A stretch of DNA of 64,000 bases from Solirubrobacteraceae bacterium (GCA_017882455.1 JADGPL010000002.1:62001-126000); one strand, 5' to 3'; shown: positions 1 through 8,220, numbered from the stretch's first letter. Notes: generated from the letters alone by a model not told the origin. Program-made: numbers and translations.

Positions 1-150
1 CTTCTGCTCGTCGGAGTCTGCGACGGCGCGCTCCGCACCGTCCCGCTGCATTCGTTCGCGGAGGTCGAGCAGCAGCACGCCCGCGCGGTTGACCTCGCCC
101 TTCGTGAACCGCGGCGCTGTCGGGGAAGAGGCTGAGCGATGCGCGGCCAC
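1..150 (-). CDS. Partial small protein, possible toxin or RelA/SpoT-like N-terminus
   Basis: An open minus-strand frame begins at GTG 148-150 and runs off the left edge, leaving 50 residues. It begins 18 bases after the stop of the small HTH gene at 169-420, on the same strand, so the two look like one transcript. The segment FTKGEVNRAGVLLLDLRER resembles the start of some small RelA/SpoT-domain proteins, but that is a weak resemblance over about 20 residues. The HTH-first, partner-second arrangement is typical of toxin-antitoxin or element-borne regulatory pairs. The frame is supported; the function is not. Confidence 0.4.
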   Translation of the reverse strand, partial: MAAHRSASSPTAPRFTKGEVNRAGVLLLDLRERMQRDGAERAVADSDEQK

Positions 151-168
151 GGCAGGGTGGCAGCCGAT

Positions 169-420
169 TCAACGCCCGAGCCGCGAGAGCGCAACGGCCG
201 CGACCCAGTTCGGCGCGGGGGTCCCATCCTTGAGCACCTGCCACTCTGGCGGCAGCGGCAGCATCGGGTACATCTCGTCGCGCACCTCGTTCATAGCACC
301 GGCATCGACTATGTGTTGGCCGTGCGCCGTCTCCGCCCGCAGCCGGCCCTCACGAATCCAGCGACGCACGGTGCCTGGGCTTCTTCCCACGCGCTGCGCG
401 GCCTCTACAACACTGATCAT
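169..420 (-). CDS. Small helix-turn-helix (excisionase/MerR-type) DNA-binding protein
   Basis: This 83-residue protein carries an N-terminal winged-HTH of the excisionase/MerR class. Residues 1-27 read as a helix, a turn and a recognition helix (AAQRVGRSPGTVRRWIREGR). The C-terminal half is acidic and Trp/Pro-rich (LPLPPEWQVLKDGTPAPNW), as in antitoxins and phage or plasmid excision factors. It is followed 18 bases later by the truncated gene at 1-150. Its place inside accessory DNA that ends at a tRNA fragment fits either an antitoxin or an element-control role. The HTH fold is clear; the biological role is inferred. Confidence 0.65.
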   Translation of the reverse strand: MISVVEAAQRVGRSPGTVRRWIREGRLRAETAHGQHIVDAGAMNEVRDEMYPMLPLPPEWQVLKDGTPAPNWVAAVALSRLGR

Positions 421-480
421 CGGGCCATGCTACGCCCGTCGCCCGACGTAGCCGTCTACTCGCGGACCCAGGCCCTCCGT

Positions 481-768
481 CTACTGGCGCCGGTCAGCCC
501 GAGTCTCACGCCGACGGACCCTCGCTCTGAGGAAGGGCGAGATCGGCACGGCCATCGCGAGCAGACCGACAACCAGCAGTGCGATGCCAACGCCGTGCGC
601 AGCACCACTGCCCATGATGAGCAGCACGACCCCGACGGGTGCGAGCAAGCTGGCGAGAACCGTGTAGCTCCAAGCGAAGACACGCTCCCCCCTGGTCAGC
701 ACCCGCCGGCATTCCTCTCGACCGCGGCTGAGGCCGCTCCTGATGTTGCCGAGGCGCATCACACGCAC
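481..768 (-). CDS. Small two-helix membrane protein
   Basis: This frame encodes 95 residues with two hydrophobic stretches, about residues 33-52 and 58-77. A short loop separates them, and an Arg-rich tail (RARVRRRETRADRR) should stay in the cytoplasm. I recognise no family. It lies between the HTH gene and the 3' end of the group II intron, about 60 bases from its own stop to that gene's start, all on the minus strand. Its composition is membrane-like rather than an antisense shadow, since no better frame covers the stretch. It is probably cargo of the accessory region. Confidence 0.5.
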   Translation of the reverse strand: MRVMRLGNIRSGLSRGREECRRVLTRGERVFAWSYTVLASLLAPVGVVLLIMGSGAAHGVGIALLVVGLLAMAVPISPFLRARVRRRETRADRRQ

Positions 769-872
769 ATCGTAATCTCGTCGCTGTCAACTGTTGACGC
801 TCGATCGAAATTGGCAGTCATGCCACTATCGCGTCGCGGTAGGGACCGCCGTTGCTGGCGGCCCCCCGCGCA

Positions 873-905
873 GATCCCAGCGTGCGGGACTACCGCACTG
901 GGCTC
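873..905 (-). ncRNA. Group II intron domain V
   Basis: On the minus strand the RNA folds as a 33-base hairpin. The lower arms GAGCCCAG and CTGGGATC carry the AGC catalytic triad, a CG bulge follows, and the upper stem GTGCGG/CCGCAC is closed by a short loop. This is the domain V pattern of bacterial group II introns. The maturase stop codon (890-892) falls inside this hairpin, so the ORF reads into the ribozyme core. Confidence 0.7.
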
Positions 906-2383
906 TTGCCTTGGATTTTGGCGTCAAAGCGGGCGTCGGGCCAGGGGTGCAGGATGCGCACGGTGGGTAGCCATCGGGCAGCGAGGCGCGTCATCCGCTC
1001 CCAGGTCATCCTGGAGCGCTGGCTGCGACGCCGAAGCACTCCGAGCCAGCGCCGGATGATCTGCTGGCGGAAGGCGTTTAGCGCCTCGCTGTTGTCGGGC
1101 ACCGCGTAGTAGTTGCAGTGCCCCCGCAGGACGCTGGCGAGCCAGCGTCCCTGCTCAGGGATGGGCAGGTGCCGCCGCCGTATGAGCTCGGTCTTGACCT
1201 CGCGCAGCTTGGCTCGCACCCGCTTGGAGTCGGTGATGCGCTTAAGCTTGAAGCGCCCTTTCTTGGTCTTCGCGCAGATGTGCGTGAAGCCGAGGAAGGA
1301 GAACGTCTCAGGCTTGCCAAGGCCCCGCGTCTGCCGGTCCTGGGCGGCGAACCGTCCGAACTCGATCAGCCGCGTCTTCTCGGCATTCAGCTCCAGGGAG
1401 AACTCCGCCAGTCTTCGGCGAAGCTCCGCCTGGAACCGTTCGGCGTCATCCCGATGCTCAAAGCCCACCACGCAGTCGTCCGCGAAACGCGTGATGACCA
1501 CGTCACCATGCGCGTGCCGAGACCTCCACTGGTGAGCCCACAGGTCGAAGACATAGTGCAGGTAGACGTTCGCCAGGAGCGTCGAAACCGATGCCCCCTG
1601 CGGAGTACCCTGCCCAGTCTGCGACCAGTTCCCATCCTCGATGACCCCCGCCCTCAACCATTTCTGGATCAGGCGAAGGACCCGTTTGTCCGCGATCCGG
1701 TGCCCGAGCAACCTTTCCAGCCACGAGTGATCGAGGCTGGAAAAGTAGTCGCGGATATCCACATCGAGCACCCAGTTCACCCTCCTGCGCGTGATCCCGA
1801 CCGCGAGCGCGTCCAGCGCATCATGCTGGCTGCGACCAGGCCGAAACCCGTAGGAGAAACCAAGGAAGTCGCACTCGTAGATCGCGTTCAGCACCTCGAC
1901 CAGCGCCCGTTGGACAATCTTGTCCTCCAACGCGGCGACCCCAAGCGCACGCTGGCGCCCATCGGCCTTCGGTATGAACGTCCTGCGAGACGGCTTCGCC
2001 CGATATGCGCCCCTATGCAGGCGTGCGTGCAGATCCTGGAGGTTGCCCTCCAGATCCCGCCCGTACTCCTTCCACGTCACGCCGTCCACCCCCGTGGCGG
2101 CCCTTGGGTTCAACGCCCGGTAGGCCACCCGCAAGCGATCGACATCGACATGGTGCAAGAGCGCGGTAAACCGCGCTTGCCTGTCCTTCTGCGCTGCCTG
2201 ACGCACACGATCCAGCCCACTTGACACGCCCTGCCCGGCACAGTGTCCGGGACGTGTTGCGCTGACCGTGTTCTCCTTGGCCGATCCCCTTTCCTCCACC
2301 GCCTCCGCCGCCCCGCCTTGGGCATTGTTCAGCAGCTTCTCAGGTACTACAGGACCGTCCGACTGCCCACCATCGTGCATCAC
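890..2383 (-). CDS. ltrA: Group II intron reverse transcriptase/maturase
   Basis: This 497-residue intron-encoded protein splices its intron as a maturase and copies it into DNA as a reverse transcriptase. The order is: RT blocks including TFIPKADGRQRALGVAALED (residues 135-154), the first catalytic Asp in VLDVDI (205-210), QGTPQGA (258-264), and the active-site FADD (300-303) in place of the commoner YADD. The thumb/domain X follows to about residue 480. There is no C-terminal HNH (En) domain, so insertion would rely on target nicks made by other means. The RT core is intact and the protein could be active. Its start is uncertain; the first 60 residues look non-conserved. Confidence 0.92.
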   Translation of the reverse strand: MMHDGGQSDGPVVPEKLLNNAQGGAAEAVEERGSAKENTVSATRPGHCAGQGVSSGLDRVRQAAQKDRQARFTALLHHVDVDRLRVAYRALNPRAATGVDGVTWKEYGRDLEGNLQDLHARLHRGAYRAKPSRRTFIPKADGRQRALGVAALEDKIVQRALVEVLNAIYECDFLGFSYGFRPGRSQHDALDALAVGITRRRVNWVLDVDIRDYFSSLDHSWLERLLGHRIADKRVLRLIQKWLRAGVIEDGNWSQTGQGTPQGASVSTLLANVYLHYVFDLWAHQWRSRHAHGDVVITRFADDCVVGFEHRDDAERFQAELRRRLAEFSLELNAEKTRLIEFGRFAAQDRQTRGLGKPETFSFLGFTHICAKTKKGRFKLKRITDSKRVRAKLREVKTELIRRRHLPIPEQGRWLASVLRGHCNYYAVPDNSEALNAFRQQIIRRWLGVLRRRSQRSRMTWERMTRLAARWLPTVRILHPWPDARFDAKIQGKSPVR

Positions 2384-2892
2384 GGGATTACGGCCTCAGC
2401 CTTCCCCGCACGACCCGCGACCCGCCGATACGCCACCCCGCGATCCCCAAGGGGCGGGGCATCATCAACGAGCACGGGTGAGAATGGGCTCTCCCGGTTC
2501 TCGAACATGGAGAGATCGCACGCATGCACAGGTTCTCTGACCCCGCGGGGTCCACCGACGGCTCGCGAAAACGCCGCCAGCAGTGTTGCCTTCCGACGTT
2601 TGGGACCGCGTCGGCACCCCAGATCAGGACATTTCGGGGCTCAATAGCCCGCCTGCGTGCACCCCTGTCCAACGCTTCGCTGCGCCCTCGCGGAACGCCA
2701 ACGCATGGCTCGGGGCCACCGTGATTCGCTAGATCTTCGATGTACGAACCTTCCATTCGCTTCTCCATGCCGGTTTATCCCGGCGCTTTCCCCAAACCGC
2801 CCGCAACTCGCGCTGATCCAACCACAGCCGCCACGTTACCCCGCGATCCCAGTCCCCACGCGGGATTACGTCCACAGCGCGACTTCCCTCCC

Positions 2893-2939
2893 CTCGCCTC
2901 CGGAGCGAGAGGTCGCAAGTTCGAATCTTGCCGGGCGCG
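2893..2939 (+). pseudogene. 3' fragment of tRNA-Arg(CCG), probable attachment site of an integrated element
   Basis: The stretch has the 3' half of a tRNA. The anticodon stem is ctcgc/gcgag (2893-2897 with 2905-2909), and the 7-base loop has anticodon CCG at 2900-2902. Next come a short variable loop, a T-arm gcaag-ttcgaat-cttgc (2915-2931), then the acceptor 3' strand cgggcgc and a discriminator G. The expected 5' half (GCGCCCG plus D-arm) is absent immediately upstream, where intron DNA begins. An anticodon-loop-to-3'-end fragment is what tyrosine integrases leave at the far end of an element inserted in a tRNA gene, so the element should lie to the left. No integrase is visible in the window. 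Confidence 0.7.
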
Positions 2940-2960
2940 CTCTCCTTGTTCGGAACTCGC

Positions 2961-4178
2961 CTACGCCTCCACAGCAGCCGTCCGCGCGAACTCCGCCTGG
3001 CGCCACGGCAAGCGCCGCTGCAGCGCCGGTCGCTCGACGATTCGCCAGAGCAGGTCGGCGGCGATCAGGGTGGTGGCCGTGTCGAGCACGAGCAGCAGCA
3101 CGAACGTGACAGTGACCCCGTGAGTGCCGATGTGTGGCAGCAGGTGTCCCATCGGCGTGAGATGAATGAGGTAGATCCCATAGGAGCGCTCGCCCAGCCA
3201 GCGCATCACCGGGTTGTCCAGCACGCGCCAGCAGCCGCCGTTCGTCCACTGCAGGATCAGAGGCGCCGCCAAGAGAGCGCCGCAGGCGAGGGTGACGAGC
3301 ACCAGGCGCGCTCCGAAATCGGAGCCGGGGAGCGAGACGAACACGGCGAACAGCGCCACGCAGAGGCCGAGGACGCCCCACGCGAGCGCCTTGCCGTGAC
3401 CTGAGTCGCGCAGACGCGGCGCGACGAACGGCTCGACCGCCGCCAGCGCGATCCCGGGTATGAACGCGAACAGGAACTCGGCGAGGTTGTAGGCGTTGTT
3501 CAGCGGGTTGCCCGCGCTGTGCTTGGCGAGCAGGCTGAGGACGTAGGCGGCGAGCAGGACCGCGAGGACGACCGCGAGGCGCGATCGTGGCCTTTCCAGG
3601 ATGCGCGCGCCGGCGGCCAGCGCGAGGAGCGAGGCGAGCGGTATCGCCACGTAGAAGGCCGCCTCGATGTCGAGCGTCCAGGCCTGGCGCATCACTTCGG
3701 CGGCTGCGTTCCAGTGATAGTTCTGCGCGAACCCGTAGGTGGCGAGCAGCCCGCCGACGCCCGACGGGCCGGCCACGTGGTCCCACACCACGAAGACGGT
3801 CGTCACCACCCAGAACGCCGGGATGATCCGCAGCGCGCGGTTGCGTGCGTAGCGTGAGATCGAGGGCCGCGGCGTGCCGAGCGTGAACGCCGCAAGGAAG
3901 GTGCGCGTGAGCAGATAGCCCGACAGCGCGAAGAAGATGAAGACCCCGAAGCGCATTGCGATGAACTCCGGTGCCAGGCGCCCGAAGATCGGGCTGAAGC
4001 TGTGCGGGCTATCGCTGCCGAGCACGAAGCCGGGAGTGTGCTTGAACAGCATCGTTTCGACCGCCGCATGAAAGACGAGCACGAACATCGCCGCTACGCC
4101 CCGCAGCGCATCGCCTGCCGTGAACCGCCGCGGCACCGCGTCGCTGACCGTCCTTGGCAGCTCGTCGGCGCGGTTCAT
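2961..4178 (-). CDS. Membrane acyltransferase, acyltransferase-3 (OafA/YrhL) family
   Basis: This 405-residue polytopic protein has about ten membrane helices and the acyltransferase-3 signature, an R-X10-H motif at R26 and H37 (DALRGVAAMFVLVFHAAVE). Members move acyl groups, usually acetyl, from the cytoplasm to sugars of surface polysaccharide, lipids or secondary metabolites. The acceptor cannot be read from sequence. It is the first ordinary chromosomal gene after the tRNA fragment and stands alone, with 112 bases to the next gene. Its stop lies about 20 bases from the tRNA remnant, so its terminator region was probably replaced when the element inserted. Confidence 0.85.
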   Translation of the reverse strand: MNRADELPRTVSDAVPRRFTAGDALRGVAAMFVLVFHAAVETMLFKHTPGFVLGSDSPHSFSPIFGRLAPEFIAMRFGVFIFFALSGYLLTRTFLAAFTLGTPRPSISRYARNRALRIIPAFWVVTTVFVVWDHVAGPSGVGGLLATYGFAQNYHWNAAAEVMRQAWTLDIEAAFYVAIPLASLLALAAGARILERPRSRLAVVLAVLLAAYVLSLLAKHSAGNPLNNAYNLAEFLFAFIPGIALAAVEPFVAPRLRDSGHGKALAWGVLGLCVALFAVFVSLPGSDFGARLVLVTLACGALLAAPLILQWTNGGCWRVLDNPVMRWLGERSYGIYLIHLTPMGHLLPHIGTHGVTVTFVLLLVLDTATTLIAADLLWRIVERPALQRRLPWRQAEFARTAAVEA

Positions 4179-4290
4179 CTCTAGGGATTGGGCAGACAGA
4201 GCCCAAGAGGCTACCTACCACCAAATGCATTCGAAAGGTCCCAACATGGTGGTGTTGCTCGACGTCAACGTGCGTCCCGCCTGCTCCGTC

Positions 4291-4704
4291 TCAGTCGTTC
4301 CACCACACGTCCTCCTCCCGCGCCGCCACCTCCTCGATCTGCTCGAGCGTCAGGTCGGTCCGGCGGTCCTCCACCATCGCCTGCAGCGCCTGGGCGATGG
4401 TGGGCGCCCAGACCGGCCTCGCAACGGCGATCCGCCCGGGCTCCTCGTCGAACTGCTCCCATTCCAGCTCGACGAGGGGCGTGCGCGAGGGCGGTGCATC
4501 GTCTGGGACCGGAGCGCCCCAGCCGTACAGGTTGATGTGAACCTGCCACCCGTACGGGCACAGCTCGCCCATCACCGCCAGGGCCTGCCACTCGTCGTCT
4601 ACGCGCTTGGAGCGCCGATAGCGCCGCCGCAGGTAGAAGCCGATCAGCACAGCCGCCGCGGCCATCGCTGCGATCAGAAGCACCACGGAGAGTGTCATGC
4701 GCAC
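4291..4704 (-). CDS. Single-pass membrane protein of unknown function
   Basis: This 137-residue protein starts with one membrane helix (about residues 4-24) followed by a basic stop-transfer patch (LRRRYRRSKR). The rest is a soluble acidic domain rich in Trp (YGWQVHINLYGWGAPVP, VWWND at the C-terminus). The helix-plus-basic-patch layout puts the soluble domain in the cytoplasm. I do not recognise the family. It is monocistronic, between the acyltransferase and a divergent small membrane gene. Confidence 0.65.
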   Translation of the reverse strand: MRMTLSVVLLIAAMAAAAVLIGFYLRRRYRRSKRVDDEWQALAVMGELCPYGWQVHINLYGWGAPVPDDAPPSRTPLVELEWEQFDEEPGRIAVARPVWAPTIAQALQAMVEDRRTDLTLEQIEEVAAREEDVWWND

Positions 4705-4892
4705 CCAGCGGATGGCTGCCGCCTCCCTGCACCCCGCTGGCGATCACCGTCGCCCGGCCCTCTGCGCACGTGGCACACAGCTCGATCCGCCCGATCCGGC
4801 CCGAGGAAGCAGATGCCACCCGCTCGCTCTCATCGCCCATACAACAGCAGCCACTCCGTGCGGCCTTCCAGCAGCCATCAGTCGATGTCCTC

Positions 4893-4898
4893 TACTGT
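4893..4898 (+). promoter_or_regulatory. -10 box (TACTGT) of a leaderless transcript
   Basis: TACTGT lies 7 bases before GTG 4906. This is the spacing expected when transcription begins at the start codon, and it decides the start chosen for the next gene. Confidence 0.5.
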
Positions 4899-4905
4899 GG
4901 CGCGC

Positions 4906-5178
4906 GTGAGCCGCGTGATGCGCTGGAGCTGGCCGCGGGGCTTCCCGCTCGTCCAGTTCCCCAACCCCCCGCTCGCGGCCGCCCTGCTCGCCAGCATCAC
5001 CGCCCAGGCGACGCGCGGAGGCGTGCATCGGGCGCTCACCGCGCTCTTCTACTCGGCCCTCAGCGTGTGGGCATACGAGGAGGCGCGCCACGGAGTCAAT
5101 TGGTTCAGGCGGCTGCTGGGCCTGGGCTTCGCGGTCTACATCGTTCTCAGCCTCGCAGGCGCCCTGAGGCGCACCTAA
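4906..5178 (+). CDS. Small conserved membrane protein
   Basis: This is a 90-residue protein with start GTG 4906, chosen for the -10 box 7 bases upstream; ATG 4885 and ATG 4918 are also in frame. It has the block FPLVQFPNPPLAAALLAS, a hydrophobic helix, then ALTALFYSALSVWAYEEARH and GVNWFRRLLGLGF, giving two or three membrane helices. I have an impression of similar small proteins in other actinobacteria, without a known function. A second small secreted or membrane gene follows 40 bases later with its own -10 box. Confidence 0.65.
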   Translation: MSRVMRWSWPRGFPLVQFPNPPLAAALLASITAQATRGGVHRALTALFYSALSVWAYEEARHGVNWFRRLLGLGFAVYIVLSLAGALRRT

Positions 5179-5203
5179 CCCTCTCGGCTCACCGGTCGGG
5201 GAG

Positions 5204-5209
5204 TAGAGT
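5204..5209 (+). promoter_or_regulatory. -10 box (TAGAGT) before the copper-block genes
   Basis: TAGAGT ends 9 bases before GTG 5219, consistent with a leaderless or nearly leaderless transcript starting the 5219-8940 gene run. Confidence 0.45.
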
Positions 5210-5218
5210 CTGGCGACC

Positions 5219-5461
5219 GTGCTGCACGCAATCCTGTGCCTGATGCCGACTCTGGTGCTGGCGAGCGCGCTGCTTGCGCGGCGCTACCCGGGCGCGCGCA
5301 CGCTGGTCGCGTTGCGCACGAAGCGCCAGATCCGCTGGCCGCGCCCGCGCTCATCGACGCCCGCGCGGCGTCGGGTCGTGATCGTGGCCGCCCACGGCGG
5401 CCAGCTGATCGGTCGTTCGCTGGCGGTCAGACCTCCGCCGGCGCTCAGCACGGCGAGTTAG
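5219..5461 (+). CDS. Small protein with N-terminal hydrophobic segment
   Basis: This 80-residue protein begins at GTG 5219. It has a hydrophobic N-terminus (LHAILCLMPTLVLASALLAR) that could be a signal anchor, then an Arg-rich region and a second hydrophobic stretch (RRVVIVAAHGGQLIGRSLAV). It leads the run of copper-associated genes, 108 bases before the next start. No family is recognised. Its place suggests an accessory in the same transcript. Confidence 0.5.
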   Translation: MLHAILCLMPTLVLASALLARRYPGARTLVALRTKRQIRWPRPRSSTPARRRVVIVAAHGGQLIGRSLAVRPPPALSTAS

Positions 5462-5568
5462 CCACCCCGGTCCGCGCTCACGTCGCGGAACCCCGCTCGC
5501 CGGACACGGCCGGCCGCGGCGGCCACATGCCGTCCGCGGTGCTCAACGCATCCATCCGAGGAGCCGCA

Positions 5569-6327
5569 ATGGTCCGTCGTCTCATCATCACCGCGCTCGG
5601 CGCGCTCGCGCTGGCGCTCACCGCAGGCGCCACAGCGCAGGGCGCCACCCAGAGTCCCACCGCCGAGAGCGAGAACCCGATCAACGATCAGGGCTCCAGC
5701 TACCACTTCCGCTCTCAGATCACCGCCGTACAACCACAGGTGGCCGGGGTCAGCGTGCAGGTGCTCGAGTTCGCCGACCGCCTGCAGCTGAGCAACCACA
5801 GCGGCCGGGACGTGACCGTGTACGGCTACCAGGGCGAACCCTACGCGCGAGTGCTGGCCGACGGAACCGTCGAGCTCAACACGCGCTCGCCCGCTTACTA
5901 CCTCAACCAGAACTTCTACGGCAACGTCAAGGTGCCGGCCTCGGCCTCGCCGACCGCTTCGCCCCACTGGGTGGTGGTCGATCGCACCGGGCAACTCGAA
6001 TGGCACGACCACCGCATCCACTGGATGTCGCCCGCGCTGCCGCCGCAGGTCAAGAACACGGCCAAGCGCACCAAGATCTTCGACTGGCAGGTCCCGATCG
6101 AAGTCGGCACCCGCAGGGGAGCGATCGGCGGCGAGCTGTTCTGGACGCCGGAGAGCGGCTCGAAGACCCCCACCGGCGCGATCGTCGCGTTCGTGGTCAT
6201 CGTCGCTGCGGCTCTGTTGTTCGTACTTTTCGTTCGGCGCCGCCGCGCGCGCCGCCCGCCAGCCGGCAGAGACCACGACGCGGGAGCCGCAGCGCCGCCG
6301 GACTCCTCACCCGGAGAAGCCTGGTAG
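5569..6327 (+). CDS. Secreted, C-terminally anchored protein of the CopC/YcnI locus
   Basis: This is a 252-residue protein with start ATG 5569, preceded by GAGGAG about 7 bases upstream. It has a signal peptide (residues 1-24, MVRRLIITALGALALALTAG), a roughly 180-residue extracytoplasmic domain, one C-terminal membrane helix (about 205-225) and an Arg-rich cytoplasmic tail. The domain includes SPAYYLNQNFYG, HWVVVDRTGQLEWHDHRIHW and MSPALPPQV. The clustered His residues in EWHDHRIHW could bind metal. It ends 5 bases before the CopC-CopD fusion, so the two are co-translated. The family is not firmly recognised; a role in copper handling is inferred from context. Confidence 0.75.
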   Translation: MVRRLIITALGALALALTAGATAQGATQSPTAESENPINDQGSSYHFRSQITAVQPQVAGVSVQVLEFADRLQLSNHSGRDVTVYGYQGEPYARVLADGTVELNTRSPAYYLNQNFYGNVKVPASASPTASPHWVVVDRTGQLEWHDHRIHWMSPALPPQVKNTAKRTKIFDWQVPIEVGTRRGAIGGELFWTPESGSKTPTGAIVAFVVIVAAALLFVLFVRRRRARRPPAGRDHDAGAAAPPDSSPGEAW

Positions 6328-6332
6328 CCGGC

Positions 6333-8147
6333 ATGGGCCAGCGCCGCAACCGAGTCCGCAGGCATCCAGGGGGGCTGCGCGGCCTGACGGTCGTGCTCGC
6401 CGTGGCGCTGCTCGCAGCGCTCGCCGGCGCGCCCGCCGCATCCGCCCACGCGCAGCTGCTCGGCAGCTCGCCCGCCTCCGGCTCCACCGTCCCGACGGAG
6501 CCCAGGGAGGTGATCTTCAAGTTCGACCAGGCCGTCGGGGGAACGCTCGGCGCCGTGCGGGTGTTCAACACCAAGGGAGAAGAGGTGGACGACGTCGACC
6601 TCTCACACCCCGAAGGCCACCAGCGCTGGCTGGGCGTCGGGCTGAAGCCAAACCTCCCCGACGGCACCTACACCGCCACCTACAGGGCGATCTCGGCCGA
6701 CACGCACATCGTCTACGGCGGACTGGTGTTCAACCTCGGCCACGCCGGCCCCCGACCCAAGTTCACCGTCGCGGGCCTCATCGCCCGCAACGAGACCGGT
6801 CGCGTCACCAGGCTCGCCTTCGGCGTCGTGCGCGCCCTGGACTATCTCTCGATCGCGCTGCTGCTCGGCGGCCTCGCATTCCTCGTGATCGCGTGGGTCC
6901 CAGCACGCTCGGCCGTCGCGGGCGATGAGCGCTGGCCGGCCGCCGCGAACGCCTTCGCCACGCGCGTGAGCATGCTGCTCGGAGGCGCGGCGATCCTCGG
7001 GATGCTCGTGAGCGTGCTCGGCGTGGCGCTCCAAGGCGCGACGGCCGCCGGCGTCTCGCTGTGGTCCTCGTTGACGGGCACAGTCATCCAGAACACGCTC
7101 GAAAGCCGCTTCGGGGAGGTCTGGGGCCTGCGCGCGCTCGACTGGGTGGCGCTCGCCGGACTACTGGCCGCTGCGCGCAGGAGCGCCCGCTGGCCGCCGC
7201 CCACGTGGATCGCCGCGGGGTTCGGTCTCGGCGCGGCCTATCTCGCCATCACCCCCGCCCTGGCCGGTCACGCGAGCATCGAGAGCCCCGTCGGCGTGTT
7301 CCTCCCCTCCGATGTCCTGCACGTGCTCGCGGCCAGCGTGTGGGTGGGTGGCATCGCCTTCCTGCTGCTCGCGCTGCCCGCCGCCACACGCCGCCTGCAC
7401 GGCCCCGAGCGCAGCCGCCTGCTGCTCGCCGTGCTCTCGCGCTTCTCGCCGCTGGCGCTCACCGCCGTACTCGTCATCGCCGCCACAGGCGTGGTGCAGG
7501 CCTACATCGACGTGCGCAGCCTCCATGCGCTGCTGCACAGCACCTATGGCACCCTGATCCTGGTCAAGACCGCGCTCCTGGGCGCGCTGATCGTGCTCGG
7601 GTGGGTCAACCGCTCGCGTGTGATCCCCGCGCTGAGGCGGGTCACGGCCGCGGGCGAGCCGCCGGCGGGCACCGGCGTGCTGGCACGACGCACGCTGCGC
7701 GGCGAGCTTGTCGCGATGGCGTGCGTCCTCGGCGTGACCGCCGCGCTCATCAGCTACGCCCCGCCCGTCGACCTCGCCGCCAGCCCCTTCTCCGCCGCGG
7801 GCGCCGTGGCAGCCAACGGCACCTTCTCGATCGACACCTCCCTCGGCCCGGCCGAGCTCGAGATGAGCGTTGAACCGGCGCGCGTGGGCCCCAACACGAT
7901 CCACGTCTACCTGTTCGATGCCAGGACCGGCGCGCAGTTCACGGCCACCAAGGAACTCACCGTCACTGCCTCGCTTCCCGCGAAGGCCATCGGGCCGCTG
8001 CCCCTGCAGGCCAGGATCTCCGGCCCCGGTCACTACACGCTGGCCGCGGCCGAGCTCTCGCCCGGCGGGACCTGGTCGATCACCCTCCTCGACCGCGTCT
8101 CCGAATTCGAGGAGTACACACGCACAGTCAAGGTCCCGATCAATTGA
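6333..8147 (+). CDS. CopC-CopD fusion copper transport protein
   Basis: This 604-residue protein joins a periplasmic CopC domain to a polytopic CopD domain, as in YcnJ of Bacillus. The signal peptide is cleaved at ASA-H, which would make His39 the first residue of the mature protein. With the D-x-H pair in SADTHIVYGG this gives the usual CopC Cu(II) site. The CopD part has about eight helices, followed by a C-terminal extracytoplasmic domain of about 130 residues (from ANGTFSIDTS) resembling the YtkA-like fold. The family takes up copper, often for cytochrome oxidase. It lies 5 bases after an anchored exported protein and 73 before ycnI, so one operon is likely. Confidence 0.9.
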   Translation: MGQRRNRVRRHPGGLRGLTVVLAVALLAALAGAPAASAHAQLLGSSPASGSTVPTEPREVIFKFDQAVGGTLGAVRVFNTKGEEVDDVDLSHPEGHQRWLGVGLKPNLPDGTYTATYRAISADTHIVYGGLVFNLGHAGPRPKFTVAGLIARNETGRVTRLAFGVVRALDYLSIALLLGGLAFLVIAWVPARSAVAGDERWPAAANAFATRVSMLLGGAAILGMLVSVLGVALQGATAAGVSLWSSLTGTVIQNTLESRFGEVWGLRALDWVALAGLLAAARRSARWPPPTWIAAGFGLGAAYLAITPALAGHASIESPVGVFLPSDVLHVLAASVWVGGIAFLLLALPAATRRLHGPERSRLLLAVLSRFSPLALTAVLVIAATGVVQAYIDVRSLHALLHSTYGTLILVKTALLGALIVLGWVNRSRVIPALRRVTAAGEPPAGTGVLARRTLRGELVAMACVLGVTAALISYAPPVDLAASPFSAAGAVAANGTFSIDTSLGPAELEMSVEPARVGPNTIHVYLFDARTGAQFTATKELTVTASLPAKAIGPLPLQARISGPGHYTLAAAELSPGGTWSITLLDRVSEFEEYTRTVKVPIN

Positions 8148-8220
8148 GCGCGCACCGGATCACACCGCGTGGCGCTCTGCACCGCCCAAACCGCCACCGA
8201 CACGAGAGGAGCACCGAGCC

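Larger units (their letters stand above)
833..2875 (-). mobile_element. Group II intron (retroelement) with intron-encoded protein
   Basis: A minus-strand group II intron is shown by three things: a reverse transcriptase/maturase gene (890-2383), a domain V hairpin (873-905), and a domain VI-like stem just after it (about 840-866), ending in an AC dinucleotide near 833. Upstream of the ORF the RNA contains a conserved pseudo-reading frame (MEGSYIEDLANHGGPEP, near 2750) that recurs in the 5' part of related introns. The 3' end is therefore fairly well placed. The 5' end is not: no clean GUGYG start was found, and I place it only to about 2790-2880. The intron lies next to a tRNA fragment at 2893. 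Confidence 0.7.

Noticed and set aside
2388-2768. A 126-codon minus-strand frame upstream of the maturase
   Set aside because: It lies in the 5' RNA domains of the group II intron. Its peptide (MEGSYIEDLANHGGPEP) is a pseudo-frame that recurs because the RNA structure is conserved, not because a protein is made.
2860-2940. A complete tRNA gene at the intron boundary
   Set aside because: Only the anticodon arm, T-arm and acceptor 3' strand are present. No D-arm or matching acceptor 5' strand lies upstream, and none was found on the far side of the intron near 780-833.
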